NCBI GenBank assembly: GCA_947471745.1
Contig: CANJKZ010001018.1
Span: forward strand, 1,234,001-1,298,000
Length of the DNA: 64,000 nt
From: Closterium sp. Naga37s-1
Lineage: Eukaryota > Streptophyta > Zygnematophyceae > Desmidiales > Closteriaceae
Direction of reading: 5' to 3'
Made by a program: the position numbers and the translations under genes. A model generated the notes under the pieces. It did no database searches and was not told where the DNA came from. It saw only the letters and a list, made by a program, of their open reading frames with translations. Shown here in pieces: positions 23,464 through 34,044 of this stretch. Numbering within the stretch: the first letter of the stretch is position 1; each line of letters opens with the position of its first letter.

Positions 23464-23593
23464 GCCTTGTGGCCTTGAACTTGTGCTCGGAATGTGTGGT
23501 GACTTTGTGATCCACCCTGAGCTTGTTTTTTGCTTTGCTTTGCTTGACTGGTCTTGTGACCCCTTGTTCTCCCCCACTTTGCCTATGGGGGTG
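23464..23593 (+). other. Copia-B 3' untranslated sequence, resumed
   Basis: Begins with the right copy of the GCCTT duplication and continues to the purine-rich tract before the Copia-B 3' LTR. It is about 90 percent similar by eye to the matching part of Copia-C. Confidence 0.8.
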
Positions 23594-23724
23594 TGTCAGA
23601 TTTATATGACATAGCTACTGTAGGCTAGAGTGGGGTAGCACATATGGGGTACAGTTTTCTAGGGTTTGCTTCTTGTACCCAACTTTCACTTAGTCATTCT
23701 CATTCCTGTTTTTCTTGATTCACA
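23594..23724 (+). repeat. 3' LTR of Copia-B (131 bp)
   Basis: Identical to 8675-8805. It is preceded by the purine-rich tract ATGGGGGTG and followed by the GAAGG duplication and the resumed LINE sequence. Confidence 0.92.
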
Positions 23725-23729
23725 GAAGG

Positions 23730-26130
23730 ACAATCTGGATAACTACCGACCAATCACATTACTGAACTTTACGTACAAAGTGCTGGCGCGGGTGGTGGCG
23801 AATCGGATGAAACCGCATCTGCACAAGGTGATGTAAAACATTATATATGTTACTGCTGTGTAGGCTACAGTGGGTTAGCCATTAGGGGGTACATTTCTCT
23901 AGGGTTTCATACTTGTACTCCCAAATGTTTCTAGTTCATCACTTCTTGATTCTGACAGGTGATTTCGGCGGAGCAGTACGGTTTTATTCCCGGCAGGAGA
24001 ATCTCAGATGCCATCGGCGTGGTCGCTGATGTTATCGAAGCGGCGAAGAAGGGAAATGAAGACTGGTATATGTTGCTGGTGGACTTTCGCAAGGCTTTTG
24101 ACTCGGTGTCAAGAAGCTTCCTTTTCAGCGTCCTCAAGGAGATGGGCTTCCCGGAGAGATTTGTCGGTTGGGTGGAAGGTCTGCACAAGGACACCAGAAC
24201 GAGACTGCTGATTAATGGCTGGTTAGGGGAAGCAGTGGAAGTGAAATCCGGGGTGAGGCAAGGCTGCCCACTCGCTCCCTACCTGTTCCTATGTGCGGTG
24301 GAGCCTCTGGCGCAGGAAGCAGTACGGCGGAAGCTTGGTCTTTGCAATAAGGCAAACCAACGGTTAGCGTATGTTGGTTATGCGGACGACACGACACTTT
24401 TTTTGGACGGGAAAAGACAAATCGCCAGAGCTGAGAAGCTGCTGATTTACTTTGCCAGGCTGTCGGGGCTGCAGACGAACAAGAGTAAGTCGGTGATCCT
24501 CCCGATTGGCCACAACATCGGGAGAAGGCCGGGTACGCTGGGAGGTTTCAAATGGGCTAAGGCGGACGAAGCGGAGAGAGTACTGGGCGTCTGGGTCACT
24601 CCCTCCGGAAGCAGTGAGCCGACCTGAAAGCGGGCTTTTGAAAAGATAATCGTGGAACTGATAAAATGGAAGGCGCTGTTCCTCACGATCGCAGCGAGGG
24701 TCGTGATTATCAACTGCTACATCACACCGAGGATAGCCTATCAAGCACAAGTGTACCCCCCAACAGAGGAGATTTGGAAGAAGCTCACGAAGCCGATTCA
24801 CAACTCTCTAACGGGCAACAACGCAACGGCAGAGAAGGGTTTTGTGCTGTGGAACTGGGGGCTGCTTACCACGCCGAAGGCTGACGGAGGCCTTGGAGTT
24901 TTAGATCCGGAGATTCTTCTAGCCTGCCTCACTGCAAGGAGAATCGGCTGTTTGCTGCTGGAGGAGAATGGGAAAAAGAAGGAGATTATGCTCAAGGCGG
25001 CGGGGCTACCGCTCGGGGAGGACACATTTCTGGCTCATGAACGGCTGTTGAAGCATTGGCCGGGGGAAAACGAGCGTTGGATGCGGACGTGCGAGATTTT
25101 CATGAACTCTCCAATTGCAGACACCGGGAAGTCCTGCAGCAGATAGGAGGTGGCGCACGAGAGGGTTGTTTTCAACCGGAAGCTGCTGCTGAACGGCACA
25201 AACCCGGTGGGGGGGCAGAAGGAGGCTAAGGGTCTCTGGGGGACACGGCTGGGTGACCTGGTAACCGCGCCGCATGATGGTGCAGTGGAGATTAAAGACA
25301 TCGACACGCTAGGGCAGGAGCTGCGCAGCAGAGCTTCAGCTCGGCTGGCTCTCAAAGCATTTGATGCAGCGCCGCAGGAGTGGAAAGCAGTGCTTACTCC
25401 GGAAGCCAGATGCGAGGGTGCAGAGACTGTGGGGCGAAACTCGTCAGGCACAGGCGGAGGTGGGGATCATGCGGCGGCAACAATCTTCCGTTCGGCGGTT
25501 TTCACGAACGGGCAGTTGTCATCCTTGAAGCAACTGAGGGAATCGTGGGCCAAGCCGGATGCGGTCCCTACGAAGCAAGAAAAGTGGTCCGGCAAGTGGA
25601 GCAGCAAGATAGACTGGGAGCGTGTCATCCGTACCAGAAACTCGCTTGCCATCCCGAACCGACCGCGTGATGTCCTCACACGTATCCACAACCACAACCT
25701 TCATGTTGGGGAGAGGGTGGATTTTCTCAGCAGCAAACCAAAATGCCCATACTGCGGGGAGATTGAGACACAGGGCCACAGCCTTTTTAGCTGCCCGATG
25801 ATTCAGCTTGTGGTCTCTGGTCTCCGGCGCGCCTTGCGCATGCTCAATCCTACAAGGACACCTGCCTCGCTCGGCGATCTACTGTTCCAGGAAACCGGAA
25901 CCACGTCAGATTTCCCTGAGGCCACGCTGACGGCCATCACTTTCCATCAGCTATTGGTGGAACGTTGTGATGCAAGCTTCCGTGGGCAGAAGTTCAGAGC
26001 TCGGCGAGTACTCAGGACAATCGGGACGGCTTTTCGGCTGCATGCAAGGGTGTACACGAGGGTGACAGGGGCGAAATGTGTGAAGCCGGGCAAGCTGGGG
26101 AAGCTCAAGAGGGTCAGAGGGGTTTTTTAA
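23730..26130 (+). pseudogene. LINE ORF2, second part: reverse transcriptase and C-terminal Cys/His domain
   Basis: The frame resumes as NLDNYRPITLLNFTYKVLAR, is interrupted at 23832-23957 by a solo LTR, and continues ISAEQYGFIPGRRISDAI. RT motifs seen: LVDFRKAFDSVSR (about 24,080), GVRQGCPLAPYLF (about 24,250) and the catalytic YADDTTLFLDG (about 24,375). A zf-RVT-like CPYCGEIETQGHSLFSCP lies at about 25,743-25,796. There are two in-frame stops, TGA at 24625-24627 and TAG at 25144-25146, and no frameshift. The stop at 26128-26130 is taken as the normal end. The poly(A) tail follows about 210 bp later. Confidence 0.88.
23832..23957 (+). repeat. Solo Copia-type LTR inside the LINE (126 bp)
   Basis: TG/CA-ended sequence starting TGTAAAACATTATATATG and ending TTGATTCTGACA. 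It shares the core GTAGGCTACAGTGGG...GGGGGTACA with the Copia-B and Copia-C LTRs. It is flanked by the perfect 5-bp duplication GGTGA (23827-23831 and 23958-23962). A solo LTR is the usual product of recombination between the two LTRs of a full element. Confidence 0.9.
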
Positions 26131-26339
26131 GCAGAGCAGAAAATGCTGATGAGGATCAGGGAGGTTGGCGACAAGAAGTGGAATTGGTCGGCCAGTTTCG
26201 CGGCAATCTGGAACAGGCCAAGGAGGGCTTTCCTACCGCCCTAGTTGTCTCGCTGGGCAGCGCAAGGTGTCTGCCCTCATGCTCAGTTACGACTGCTATT
26301 GTTGTATGCATTGTCTCTTTAAAGTATACTTCAATTACC

Positions 26340-26362
26340 AAAAAAAAAAAAAAAAAAAAAAA
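26340..26362 (+). repeat. Poly(A) tail of the LINE
   Basis: 23 A residues that mark the LINE 3' end. Pyrimidine-rich flanking DNA begins directly after. Confidence 0.85.
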
Positions 26363-26467
26363 CTCCCCTTCACCTCTACTTCCCCTTTGTCCCCCCCCTC
26401 CCTTTGCCCCCCCTCCCTTTTCCGACACCTTTCCTCACCGTGTTTGTTCTCTTTTGCCTCTCTAGAC
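26363..26467. other. Pyrimidine-rich flank between LINE and Copia-D
   Basis: C/T-rich unique-looking DNA with no gene seen. Its last five bases (TAGAC, 26463-26467) are the left Copia-D target duplication. The same C/T-rich character continues after Copia-D at 33658. Confidence 0.6.
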
Positions 26468-26604
26468 TGTTAGAATCTAGGAAACGAACGAGAATGATGA
26501 AACTAGGAATAAGGGGGATACAAGTAGGAAACCCTAAGAAGTTGTACCCCCTAAGGCTAAACCCACTATAGCCTACACAATATAACCATATATAATGTTT
26601 GACA
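26468..26604 (-). repeat. 3' LTR of Copia-D (137 bp)
   Basis: Runs from TGTTAGAATCTAGG to TAATGTTTGACA on the plus strand. It is followed by CACCCCCATAGG, the complement of the purine-rich tract. Confidence 0.93.
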
Positions 26605-26832
26605 CACCCCCATAGGCTAAGTGGGAGACAACCAGATGGTCACAAGACCAGTCAAGCAAAGCAAAGCAAGCTCAGGGTGGCTCTCAAGGAGACCACACAA
26701 ATTCCGAGCACAAGAAAGTGGCCACAAGACCAGTTCACATGCAGTTTGATAATATAGCAAGAGGTACAGTGATCACAACCTAGCAAGTGTAAGCATGCAG
26801 GTATATATATAGAGATCACAGAACAAGCAGAG
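26605..26832 (-). other. Copia-D 3' untranslated region
   Basis: Non-coding sequence with a purine-rich tract next to the LTR and the conserved segment (GTCACAAGACCAGTCAAGCA on the plus strand) found in the same place in Copia-B, C and E. Confidence 0.75.
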
Positions 26833-29800
26833 TCAAGAAGTGAGCAAGTGAGGGACAGTAGGCACAAGGCCTAGAACAGTACAGAAGCGCTGATGATCAC
26901 AAGGCTGAAGCGCCTTGGTGAACACATCAGCAGTGTTGGCCCGAGTGGCCACGTAAGCAAGACGAAGCTGACCACACTGCTGCAGCTCTCGAGCAAGGAA
27001 GTAGCGCAGAGCGATGTGCTTCGTTCTGTGCTCCAGTCTGTGCTCCTGACACAAGGCAATGGTAGCCATGTTGTCGACGTACAGCACTGGAGGAGAACTA
27101 GGCCGCTCTCCCAGGTCAGTCAGTAGGTAGGTGAGCCAGCGTAACTCCTGTGCAGCCATGGCTGTGGCGTAGATCTCAGCCTCACAACTGGAGCTGAGAA
27201 CTGAAGACGAGCGAGTAGAACGCCAAGAAACTGAACCAGAGCCAAGGCTGAAGGTGTAACCCTGAGACGACCGCTGCGTAGCCTGGTCGTCAGCCCAAGA
27301 AGCGTCTGAGTGTCCAGTAAGGACAACGTCACTCCGTCCTCCAAGCACAAGCCCCATGCCCAACATACTACACAAGTAGCGCAACACCCTCTTAGCGACA
27401 TAGCGTGCTAGGATGCTAAGAGAGTATGCAAGGTCAGGTCGAGTGCAGGTCATCAGGTACATGAGGCAGCCCACAAGCTCTGGATACGGGCCACTCGGCT
27501 CAACGGACTCATCCGAAGGCAGAGCTGAGAGCGAGTGACCGGTAGGCAGAGGAGTGGCCTGAGGCGAGGAGTACGTGAAGCGGAAGCGCTGAAGGACCTG
27601 CTGCACCATGTGTGACTGAGTCAAGGTGATGGTGCGGCGTGCTCTGTCCCGGGTGATCCGCAAGCCAAGATAGCTTGTCAGTTCACCCAGGTCTGTGCAC
27701 GTGTGTCTCTTCTGCAGCTCCGACTTCACGTGAGCAAGTGCCGCAGTGTCAGCAGTAGCAAAGACCAAGTCGTCTACGTAGACGAGAACGTAGAACGGCA
27801 GCAGAGTGGTGTCGGTGCGTAGAAACAGCGACGGGTCAGCAGTAGAAGGAGCAAACCCAAGAGCAGCAAGAGTAGTCCTCAGTGTGTCGTGCCACTCACG
27901 GGGTGCCTGGCGGAGACCGTAGACTGGCCGTCGGAGGCTCCACTGGGTACCAGGATGGAACGACCCAGTGAAGCCAGGTGGGCGGCGCAGCCAGATCTCC
28001 TCGTGCAGGCTGCCCTGCAAGAAAGCTGTGCTGAAGTCAAGAGAGTGGAGCTCGTAGTCACGCTGAGCGGCGACGTGCAGCAGAACCCGAAGAGTGGTCA
28101 TCTTCGGGGTCGGGGAGAAGGTCTGGAAGAAGTCAACTCCCTCTCGCTGACTGAAGCCTCGTGCAACGTAACGCGCCTTGAAGACAGGCGGAAAACCCGG
28201 CGGCCGCTTCACCCTGAAAATCCACATGCCACTGACGATGTTCGCCCCAGGTGGGGGAACCTCGTCGACGTAGGTGCCTGTGGACTTCCAGGAAGCCATC
28301 TCTGCGTCCATGGCTGTCTGCCACTGAGAGGAGTAGGGACCCTCTATCGCCTCTGCATAAGAGCGCGGAGTCGGGATGTCTGGAGCATCCGGGTCTCCCT
28401 CAGGGGCAACCAGCATGGACACGAGATGAGGTAAAGTAGCGGCTAAGCACTCAAACTCCTCCTGCCTGTCCTCAAGGACGTCCGTGCCAAGAGCACACTC
28501 ACCCCCGACGGACGGAGGACAGACAGACTCAGACTCAGCAACAAGGCTAGCGGCGTAGTCGAGACGACAAGCGGCAGCAAAATCAACTAACTCAGCGACT
28601 AGAGCAGACACAGCAGAGGACTCAAAGGTAGGGTCAGTGACAACAGTGGCGAGCAGACGCGTGACAGTAGGACTGGCAGCACGAAGGGAGTCAGACTCCG
28701 GGTCAGCAAGAGCAGGAAGAGAGGACGCAGGAGGAGACGGCAGAGGGACACGCTGAGGAGCAGTGGAAGGACGAAGCGCCATCTGGTGAGTGCCTGGGAC
28801 AGCAGGAGGACGCTGACGCGGGACACGACGACCAGTGTGAGCAACACGAACAGGCGACGCTCGACGAGACTCAGGCGACGCCGGACGAGACTCAGGCTCA
28901 CGACGCTCAGTAAGACCTCCAGTCGGACCAGTGTAAGGAGAAGGACCAGGGAGTGGCAAGGCAGGAGGGAGCTGGGACTGCGACTGGACTGGCGGAAGAC
29001 ACTCTAAGGAGGGAGCAGGACAAGGAGGAGGCAACTGACCAAGAGCCTGCTGAAGGAGCGGAACGAAGTACGGCTGCGGCCGCGTAGCGCCTCCAGAACC
29101 AGCAGAGAAACCACCAGCAGCCTCAGCTCCAGGGTCTCCAGCTACAACACCCGCAGCACCACCAGTAGCTCCAGCAGCGCCAGCACCTCCAGCACCAGTA
29201 GCACCAGCAGCTCCAACTCCATGGTCCTCAGCACCAGCAGCAGCTCCAACTCCTGGGTCCGCAGCACCAGCAGCAGCTCCAACTCCAGGGTCCGCAGCAC
29301 CAGCTGCAGCTCCAACTCGAGGGTCCGCAGTACCCGCAGCAGCTCCAACTCCAGGGGCCCCAGCACCAGCAGCGCCACTCCGAAGACTGCAGTACCGCGA
29401 GTACCACTCACGCAGCTGCTGGGAAGATGGAGGGTCTCCAGGCGCCGTACGCCCAGGTGTAGCACCCCCAGGCTCAGCACCCTCAGTCGCAGCACCCCAA
29501 GGCTCAGTACCCTCAGACGTAGCACTCTCAGGTCCAGCACCCCCAGGCTCCGCACCCCCAGGCTCCGCACCCTCAGGCTCCGCACCCCCAGGCTCCGCAC
29601 CCCCAGGCTCTGCACTCTCAGGCTCAGCACCCCCAGGCTCCGCACACTCAGGCTCAGCACCCCCAGGCTCAGTACCCCAAGCAGGACGAGAGTCGACAGC
29701 TACCTCGACGGGCTCAACCGGGTCTACGTGGGACACACCTGAGGGAGCGGCACCCTGAGGGGGAAGGGGGTCTACTACAGCAGCACCTGGAGTGAGGAAG

Positions 29801-32715
29801 AGAGGCGGGGGGGGGAGCGGGGCAGTGCGGTAGGGGAAGAGGCGGTAGTAGGGGACGGACTCGTCAAAAGTGACGTCCTGAGAAGGCAGGACACGGCGCG
29901 AGGTGGGGTGGTAAAACTGCCAACCAGACGCGTCCGGGACAAAGCCAAGGAAGACACAAGGAACAGCGCGGGAGGAGAGCTTGTCCGCGGACGTATCGCG
30001 AACAAAGGCTCGGGATCCCCAGACCCGAAAACGGGACGCATCGCCAACCTTGCCCGTCCAACGCAGTGTCGGCGAAGTCTCCGGAACGGAGACACGGGGC
30101 CAGAGGTTGAGCTGATGCGCAGCGTATCGGACCGCAAACGGCCACAGAAAGTGGGGGGCAGCCGCATGGATCAAAGAGGTACGAGCGACCTCCATGACCA
30201 AGCCAATGCGGCGCTCAGCAACCCCATTCTGCTGTGGAGAGGCCGGAAGCGTGAACGACTGCTTAATGCCCTCCTACTGACAGAAGGCCTCCAAGAGGCC
30301 GGAGGAAAACTCCCCACCTCTGTCAGAGTGCAGACGGAGGACAGGAAGGTCGGAGCGGAACCTCTCGCTGAGCTGGAGACGGGCAGCGCGGATCCAAGGG
30401 ATCAAAACATCAGGGACTTCACCCTTGGTGCGCAAGGGGAAGACCGTGGTGTAACGCGTGTAGTCGTCAACAGCTATCAAGAAGTACCGCTCCTGACCCT
30501 GTCCACGGACGCGGGCTGGGCCCCACACGTCCATGTGGAGTGTCTGCAGAGGAGCAGTCGTCGGGGGAAAGGAGGAGGAGTGAGGAGCGGCGCGCTGCCG
30601 CCCCTCGACACAGGGAAGACAGGGAGGAGCAGGCGAGGGTGGGAGGGGAGGGAGCACCCTGGGCAGACCAGAGACAAGGTACCGGGAGTGCATGCCACGA
30701 AGGCGCTGCACGGACGGGTGACCAAGGCGGTGGTGCCAGAGGACAGTCTGGTGCGACAGGGAGCGACAAGAGCAGGGGGGCGACAGCTGACCAGACGCAG
30801 ACGCAGACGCAGACGCAGCTACCTGAGGGGACTCAGTGGTCAGTGTGTACAGGTCCGACCCCGGCTGCCGAATGAAGGTAGCCAAGTGGCAACCCGTCCG
30901 AGCACACGTGCAGTGTGTCACGCGCTCGTAGGCAGGGGTGAACTGGTGAACACCCCCGTCCTGGAGCGCACTACCTGCCACCAAATTCGTAGAGAACAAG
31001 GGGAGGTAGAGACCTGACAGTGTGCCCGACGGGACCGCAGGACAGGGGAGGACAGTGGAAGAGGTCGCAATGACCGGACCCCCAGAGGGGTCAGCAAGGG
31101 AGACTGCAACTGGCCGAGCAAGCTGCTCAAGGGCAGTGCGGTCACGAAAGAAACAGCGAGAAGCACCTGAGTCCAGTGTGAAGGTGTGCAGTGCCTCAGT
31201 AGACTCAGTACCAGAGGGCGGAGACCCACAAGCACCTAGAGCAGCAGCCTCACCAGCACCTGGGGCAGCAGACACGCGAGCACCTGGAGCGGCAGCCTCA
31301 CTAGCACCTGGGGTAACAGACGCACTAGCACCTAGAGCGGCAGCCTCACTGGTCCGAATGCCCGGATCGGGCGGAACACGCAGGTACTGAGCACTCTCTC
31401 CACTATCAGACATCACATACATGGCACCAAGAATAGCATCAAAGTCAAGAGCATAGACATCAATGTTCTTCCTCATCAGATCAGCCAAGCGGGGCAGCTC
31501 AGTGGCACCAGGAAACTGGGTGCGCCAGGCATCGTCAAGGCGGGAGAAGCAGCGCTGCGCGGTGTGCGCCCTCCCACACGTCTGACCAGTGCGGTCACCT
31601 GTGCGAATGACGTACGTGCAGCTAAGACCACCCCCCCCCCCCCCATGCTGAGAGTACCACTCACGAAGCTCCTGGGGCGACAGAGTCTGCTGCTGGCGCT
31701 GACCACCACCTCGACCACCACCTCGACCACCACCACCCCTGCCTCCACCGCGGCCACTGCCGCCACCACCACCGCCCCCACCCCGGCCACCTCCTCCGCC
31801 GTTGCCGCCACCACCCCCACTGCCGCCACCACCCCCACTGCTGCCACTAGCCCCTCCAGCCCCGCCACCACCACCGCCCCCACCACCGCCCCCACCACCG
31901 CCTCCCCCGCCGTCACCACCACCTCCCTTGCCCCCTTTGCCCTTGCCGCTGCGGCGCCCACTCGGAGTGGACGCAGTCCCGACCTGCTCAGTACCTAGGA
32001 GGTCGACAGCAGCAGCAGAGGCGACAGAGGGGAGAAGGGGGGAAGGGGAACACCCCTCGAAGAAAGGGATGCGGGGGTCGCCACGAGAGGTACCTACAGC
32101 GACTATGCTAGCCTCAGCTGCAAGCAGTTCCTTCTCGAGGAGGTCAATGGTGAGCTCAGTGGGGCAGCGAGCGAGGAAGTGGTCCCTGACTGCACGGAGC
32201 GAGTCAGGGAGACGGGTGACTAGGTGGTAGAGAGTCAGCCACAGCGGGGGGGGGTTCTTGGCAAGAAACTCAGCGGGCATAGCGGCACGGAAGCGGGCCT
32301 CACTAGAGCGAAGGTGCGTGATGAGGTCAGCGACTGTGGAGAAAGCGGACAGGTCTGGGAACAGGTAGGGGAGCGAGAGACGGCCTAGCGCAGCAGAGGC
32401 AGGTGAGGAGTAGCGTGCGACTACAGCAGTGTACAGTGCCTGCGCAGTCTTGTGCTGGCCAAAGTGCTCGCGCTCATCTAACGGCAGTGAGTTGCGAATA
32501 GCGAAGCGAGTGTGGGCGTCGCGAGTCTGCCACTGTGAGCGAGCAGTGCTATCAGCAGTAGCAGCAGGAGCAGCAGCGTGTCCTAGCGCGTGATCGTACA
32601 GTGAGATATCCTCCTTGGCAGTGAGCTGGAGGAAGAGGTGCAGGTCATCGAGCCAGGTGTCAAACTTAATGGGGCGGCCCTCAGCATCGAAAGCGAGCAC
32701 AGCAGGGCTAGCCAT
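26833..32715 (-). pseudogene. Copia-D gag-pol region
   Basis: Starts at 32715 with MASPAVLAFDAEGRPIKFDT. Gag has a long polyglycine tract (about 31,960-31,690), PQELREWY (about 31,655-31,680) and the Cys/His motif CTYVIRTGDRTGQTCGRAH (about 31,565-31,625). Then protease LDSGASRCFF (about 31,160), integrase (about 30,800-29,900), linker with PGGAE-type repeats and SSQQLREWY (about 29,399-29,425), RT with YVDDLVFA (about 27,760) and RNase H to the stop at 26833. It is the best preserved Copia of this subfamily in the window, broken about once. Confidence 0.93.
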
Positions 32716-32759
32716 AGTTGCAGTAGGAGCAGTAGTGACAGCTGGAATAGAAGTAGCGT

Positions 32760-33500
32760 CAGTAGCAGTGACAGTAGGAGGAGGAGCGCGGCTCGGTAAG
32801 GCGGCGCGGCTCAGTAAGGCGGCGCGGCTCTAGCAGGGCGGCGCGGCTCGGTGGGGCGGCGCGGCTCGGATGGGCGGCGCGGCTCGGGTGTGACAGTGCG
32901 CAAGCGGGGCTGCAAGGGCAGGGCTGCGCGGAGGGAGGCACGCTAGGGCGTGCAGAGTAGGGCGGGGCCTGGTCTCACGGGGCCGGCAAGGGTGGGCTAG
33001 TGGGGCGGGGCCGGTACTCGAGGGGCACGCGAGGGCGTGCAGAGCGGGGCGGGGCCTAGTCGCGCGGGGCACGCAAGGGCGAGCTAGCGGGGCGGGGCCT
33101 GTTCTCGAGGGGCACGCAAGGGCGCGCGGGTGGGGCAGGGCCGGTCGCACGGGGCACGCAAGGGCGCGCGAAGGAGGGCGGGGCCGGTTCGTAAGAGGCG
33201 CGCAAGGGCGCGCGGGGCAGCTGGCGCGGGGGGCCGTTCGAGGCACGCAAGGGCGCGCGGGGCAGGCGACGCGCGGGAGGCTGCGCGGGTCGCACGCTAG
33301 GGCGTACGAGGAGGGCGGGGCCGATCGCGCGGGGCACGCTAGGGCGTACGGGCTGAGCGGGGCCGGTTCGCAAGGGGCACGCTAGGGCGCGCTACGGGGC
33401 AAAAAAAAGAACGGGCGCTCGAGGGCGCGACTAAGCGAGGCGCGCTCGGGCGCTACTAACGGAGACGGTGGGCCCATTCATCGGTCCTAGGTTACGACCT
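32760..33500. repeat. GC-rich minisatellite leader of Copia-D
   Basis: Short GCGGCGCGGCTCGG units at about 32,790-32,890 are followed by irregular copies of a GGGGCACGCAAGGGCG-type unit to about 33,460. It lies between the LTR and the gag start, and the unit differs from those of the other elements. Confidence 0.82.
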
Positions 33501-33515
33501 AGGCTCGTAATACCA

Positions 33516-33652
33516 TGTTAGAATCTAGGAAACGAACGAGAATGATGAAACTAGGAATGAGGGGGATACAAGTAGGAAACCCTAAGAAGTTGTACCCCCT
33601 AAGGCTAAACCCACTATAGCCTACACAATATAAACATATATAATGTTTGACA
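33516..33652 (-). repeat. 5' LTR of Copia-D (137 bp)
   Basis: Same sequence as 26468-26604 apart from two substitutions. It is preceded on the plus strand by TACCA, the complement of the primer site start. Confidence 0.93.
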
Positions 33653-33911
33653 TAGACCCATCGTCCTTCCACCTGTCTTATCTCCTCTTCCCACCCCCCA
33701 CCCCCCTTTCCTCGTCAATGTACAGATTGCAATAGCGACTGTTGCAATGGCTGGAGCCCAGCAATGAGAGTAAGAGTAATGCCGAACAGGGTTCATGCTA
33801 ATAGTTAACGGTCCGATCGATTTCCAGACTTGCTTGCATATGGAATTTACTTGCACATTCACCAGCAGGCCCTCGGAATGAACTTACGGCACAGTGATCA
33901 ATCAGTGTTGT

Positions 33912-33912
<1 letters not shown>
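33653..33912 (+). other. Unique-looking segment ending in a poly(A) run
   Basis: No open frame is recognised. The segment is C/T-rich at first, then ordinary. It ends in GTTGTC followed by 33 A residues, so it may be the 3' end of another retroposed sequence on the plus strand. Confidence 0.35.

Positions 33913-33945
<33 letters not shown>
33913..33945 (+). repeat. Poly(A) run (33 bp)
   Basis: Uninterrupted A run. Origin is unknown; it may be the tail of a retroposed copy. Confidence 0.8.
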
Positions 33946-33947
<2 letters not shown>

Positions 33948-34044
33948 TCAATTATTCTGAATCCGAGTAACATGCTGCGTGAAGCTGGTCATCGTCCTGA
34001 TGCAACGCATCGAACAATGTCCCAAATGTGTTTGGCGGGCGATG

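Larger units (their letters stand above)
8675..23724 (+). mobile_element. Copia-B: LTR retrotransposon inside the LINE and itself split by Copia-C
   Basis: Plus-strand Ty1/Copia element flanked by the duplication GAAGG (8670-8674 and 23725-23729). Its own sequence is 8675-16111 plus 23469-23724, about 7.7 kb. Parts: identical 131-bp LTRs, a primer site, a roughly 1.2-kb GC-rich leader, gag-pol (10027-16021), a 3' untranslated region and a purine-rich tract (ATGGGGGTG) before the 3' LTR. The LTRs are identical by eye, so the insertion is very young. Copia-C is inserted in the 3' untranslated region with duplication GCCTT (16107-16111 and 23464-23468). Coding is broken with about two or three breaks. 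Copia-C is its close sister. Confidence 0.93.
5523..26362 (+). mobile_element. Plant-type (L1-like) LINE, split by nested LTR insertions
   Basis: A single non-LTR retrotransposon of about 5.7 kb once the insertions are discounted. Its segments are about 5523-8674, 23730-23831 and 23963-26362. ORF1 is followed by ORF2 with an endonuclease/exonuclease/phosphatase fold nuclease, reverse transcriptase (YADD box) and a C-terminal Cys/His domain, then a poly(A) tail (26340-26362). The reading frame of ORF2 continues exactly across both insertion points when one copy of each 5-bp target duplication (GAAGG and GGTGA) is discounted. That shows all three pieces are one element. It has decayed: ORF1 has a stop and a frameshift, and ORF2 has three in-frame stops. 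The 5' boundary is uncertain and no LINE target duplication was identified. Confidence 0.9.
26468..33652 (-). mobile_element. Copia-D: nearly whole Ty1/Copia element
   Basis: 7185-bp reverse-strand element with 137-bp LTRs and the target duplication TAGAC (26463-26467 and 33653-33657). The LTRs differ at two positions by eye (about 1.5 percent), so it is young but older than Copia-B and Copia-C. Order on the reverse strand: LTR, primer site TGGTATTACGAGCC, GC-rich leader, gag-pol (32715 to 26833), 3' untranslated region and purine-rich tract, LTR. It looks almost whole, with about one break. It belongs to the same subfamily as Copia-A. Confidence 0.95.
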
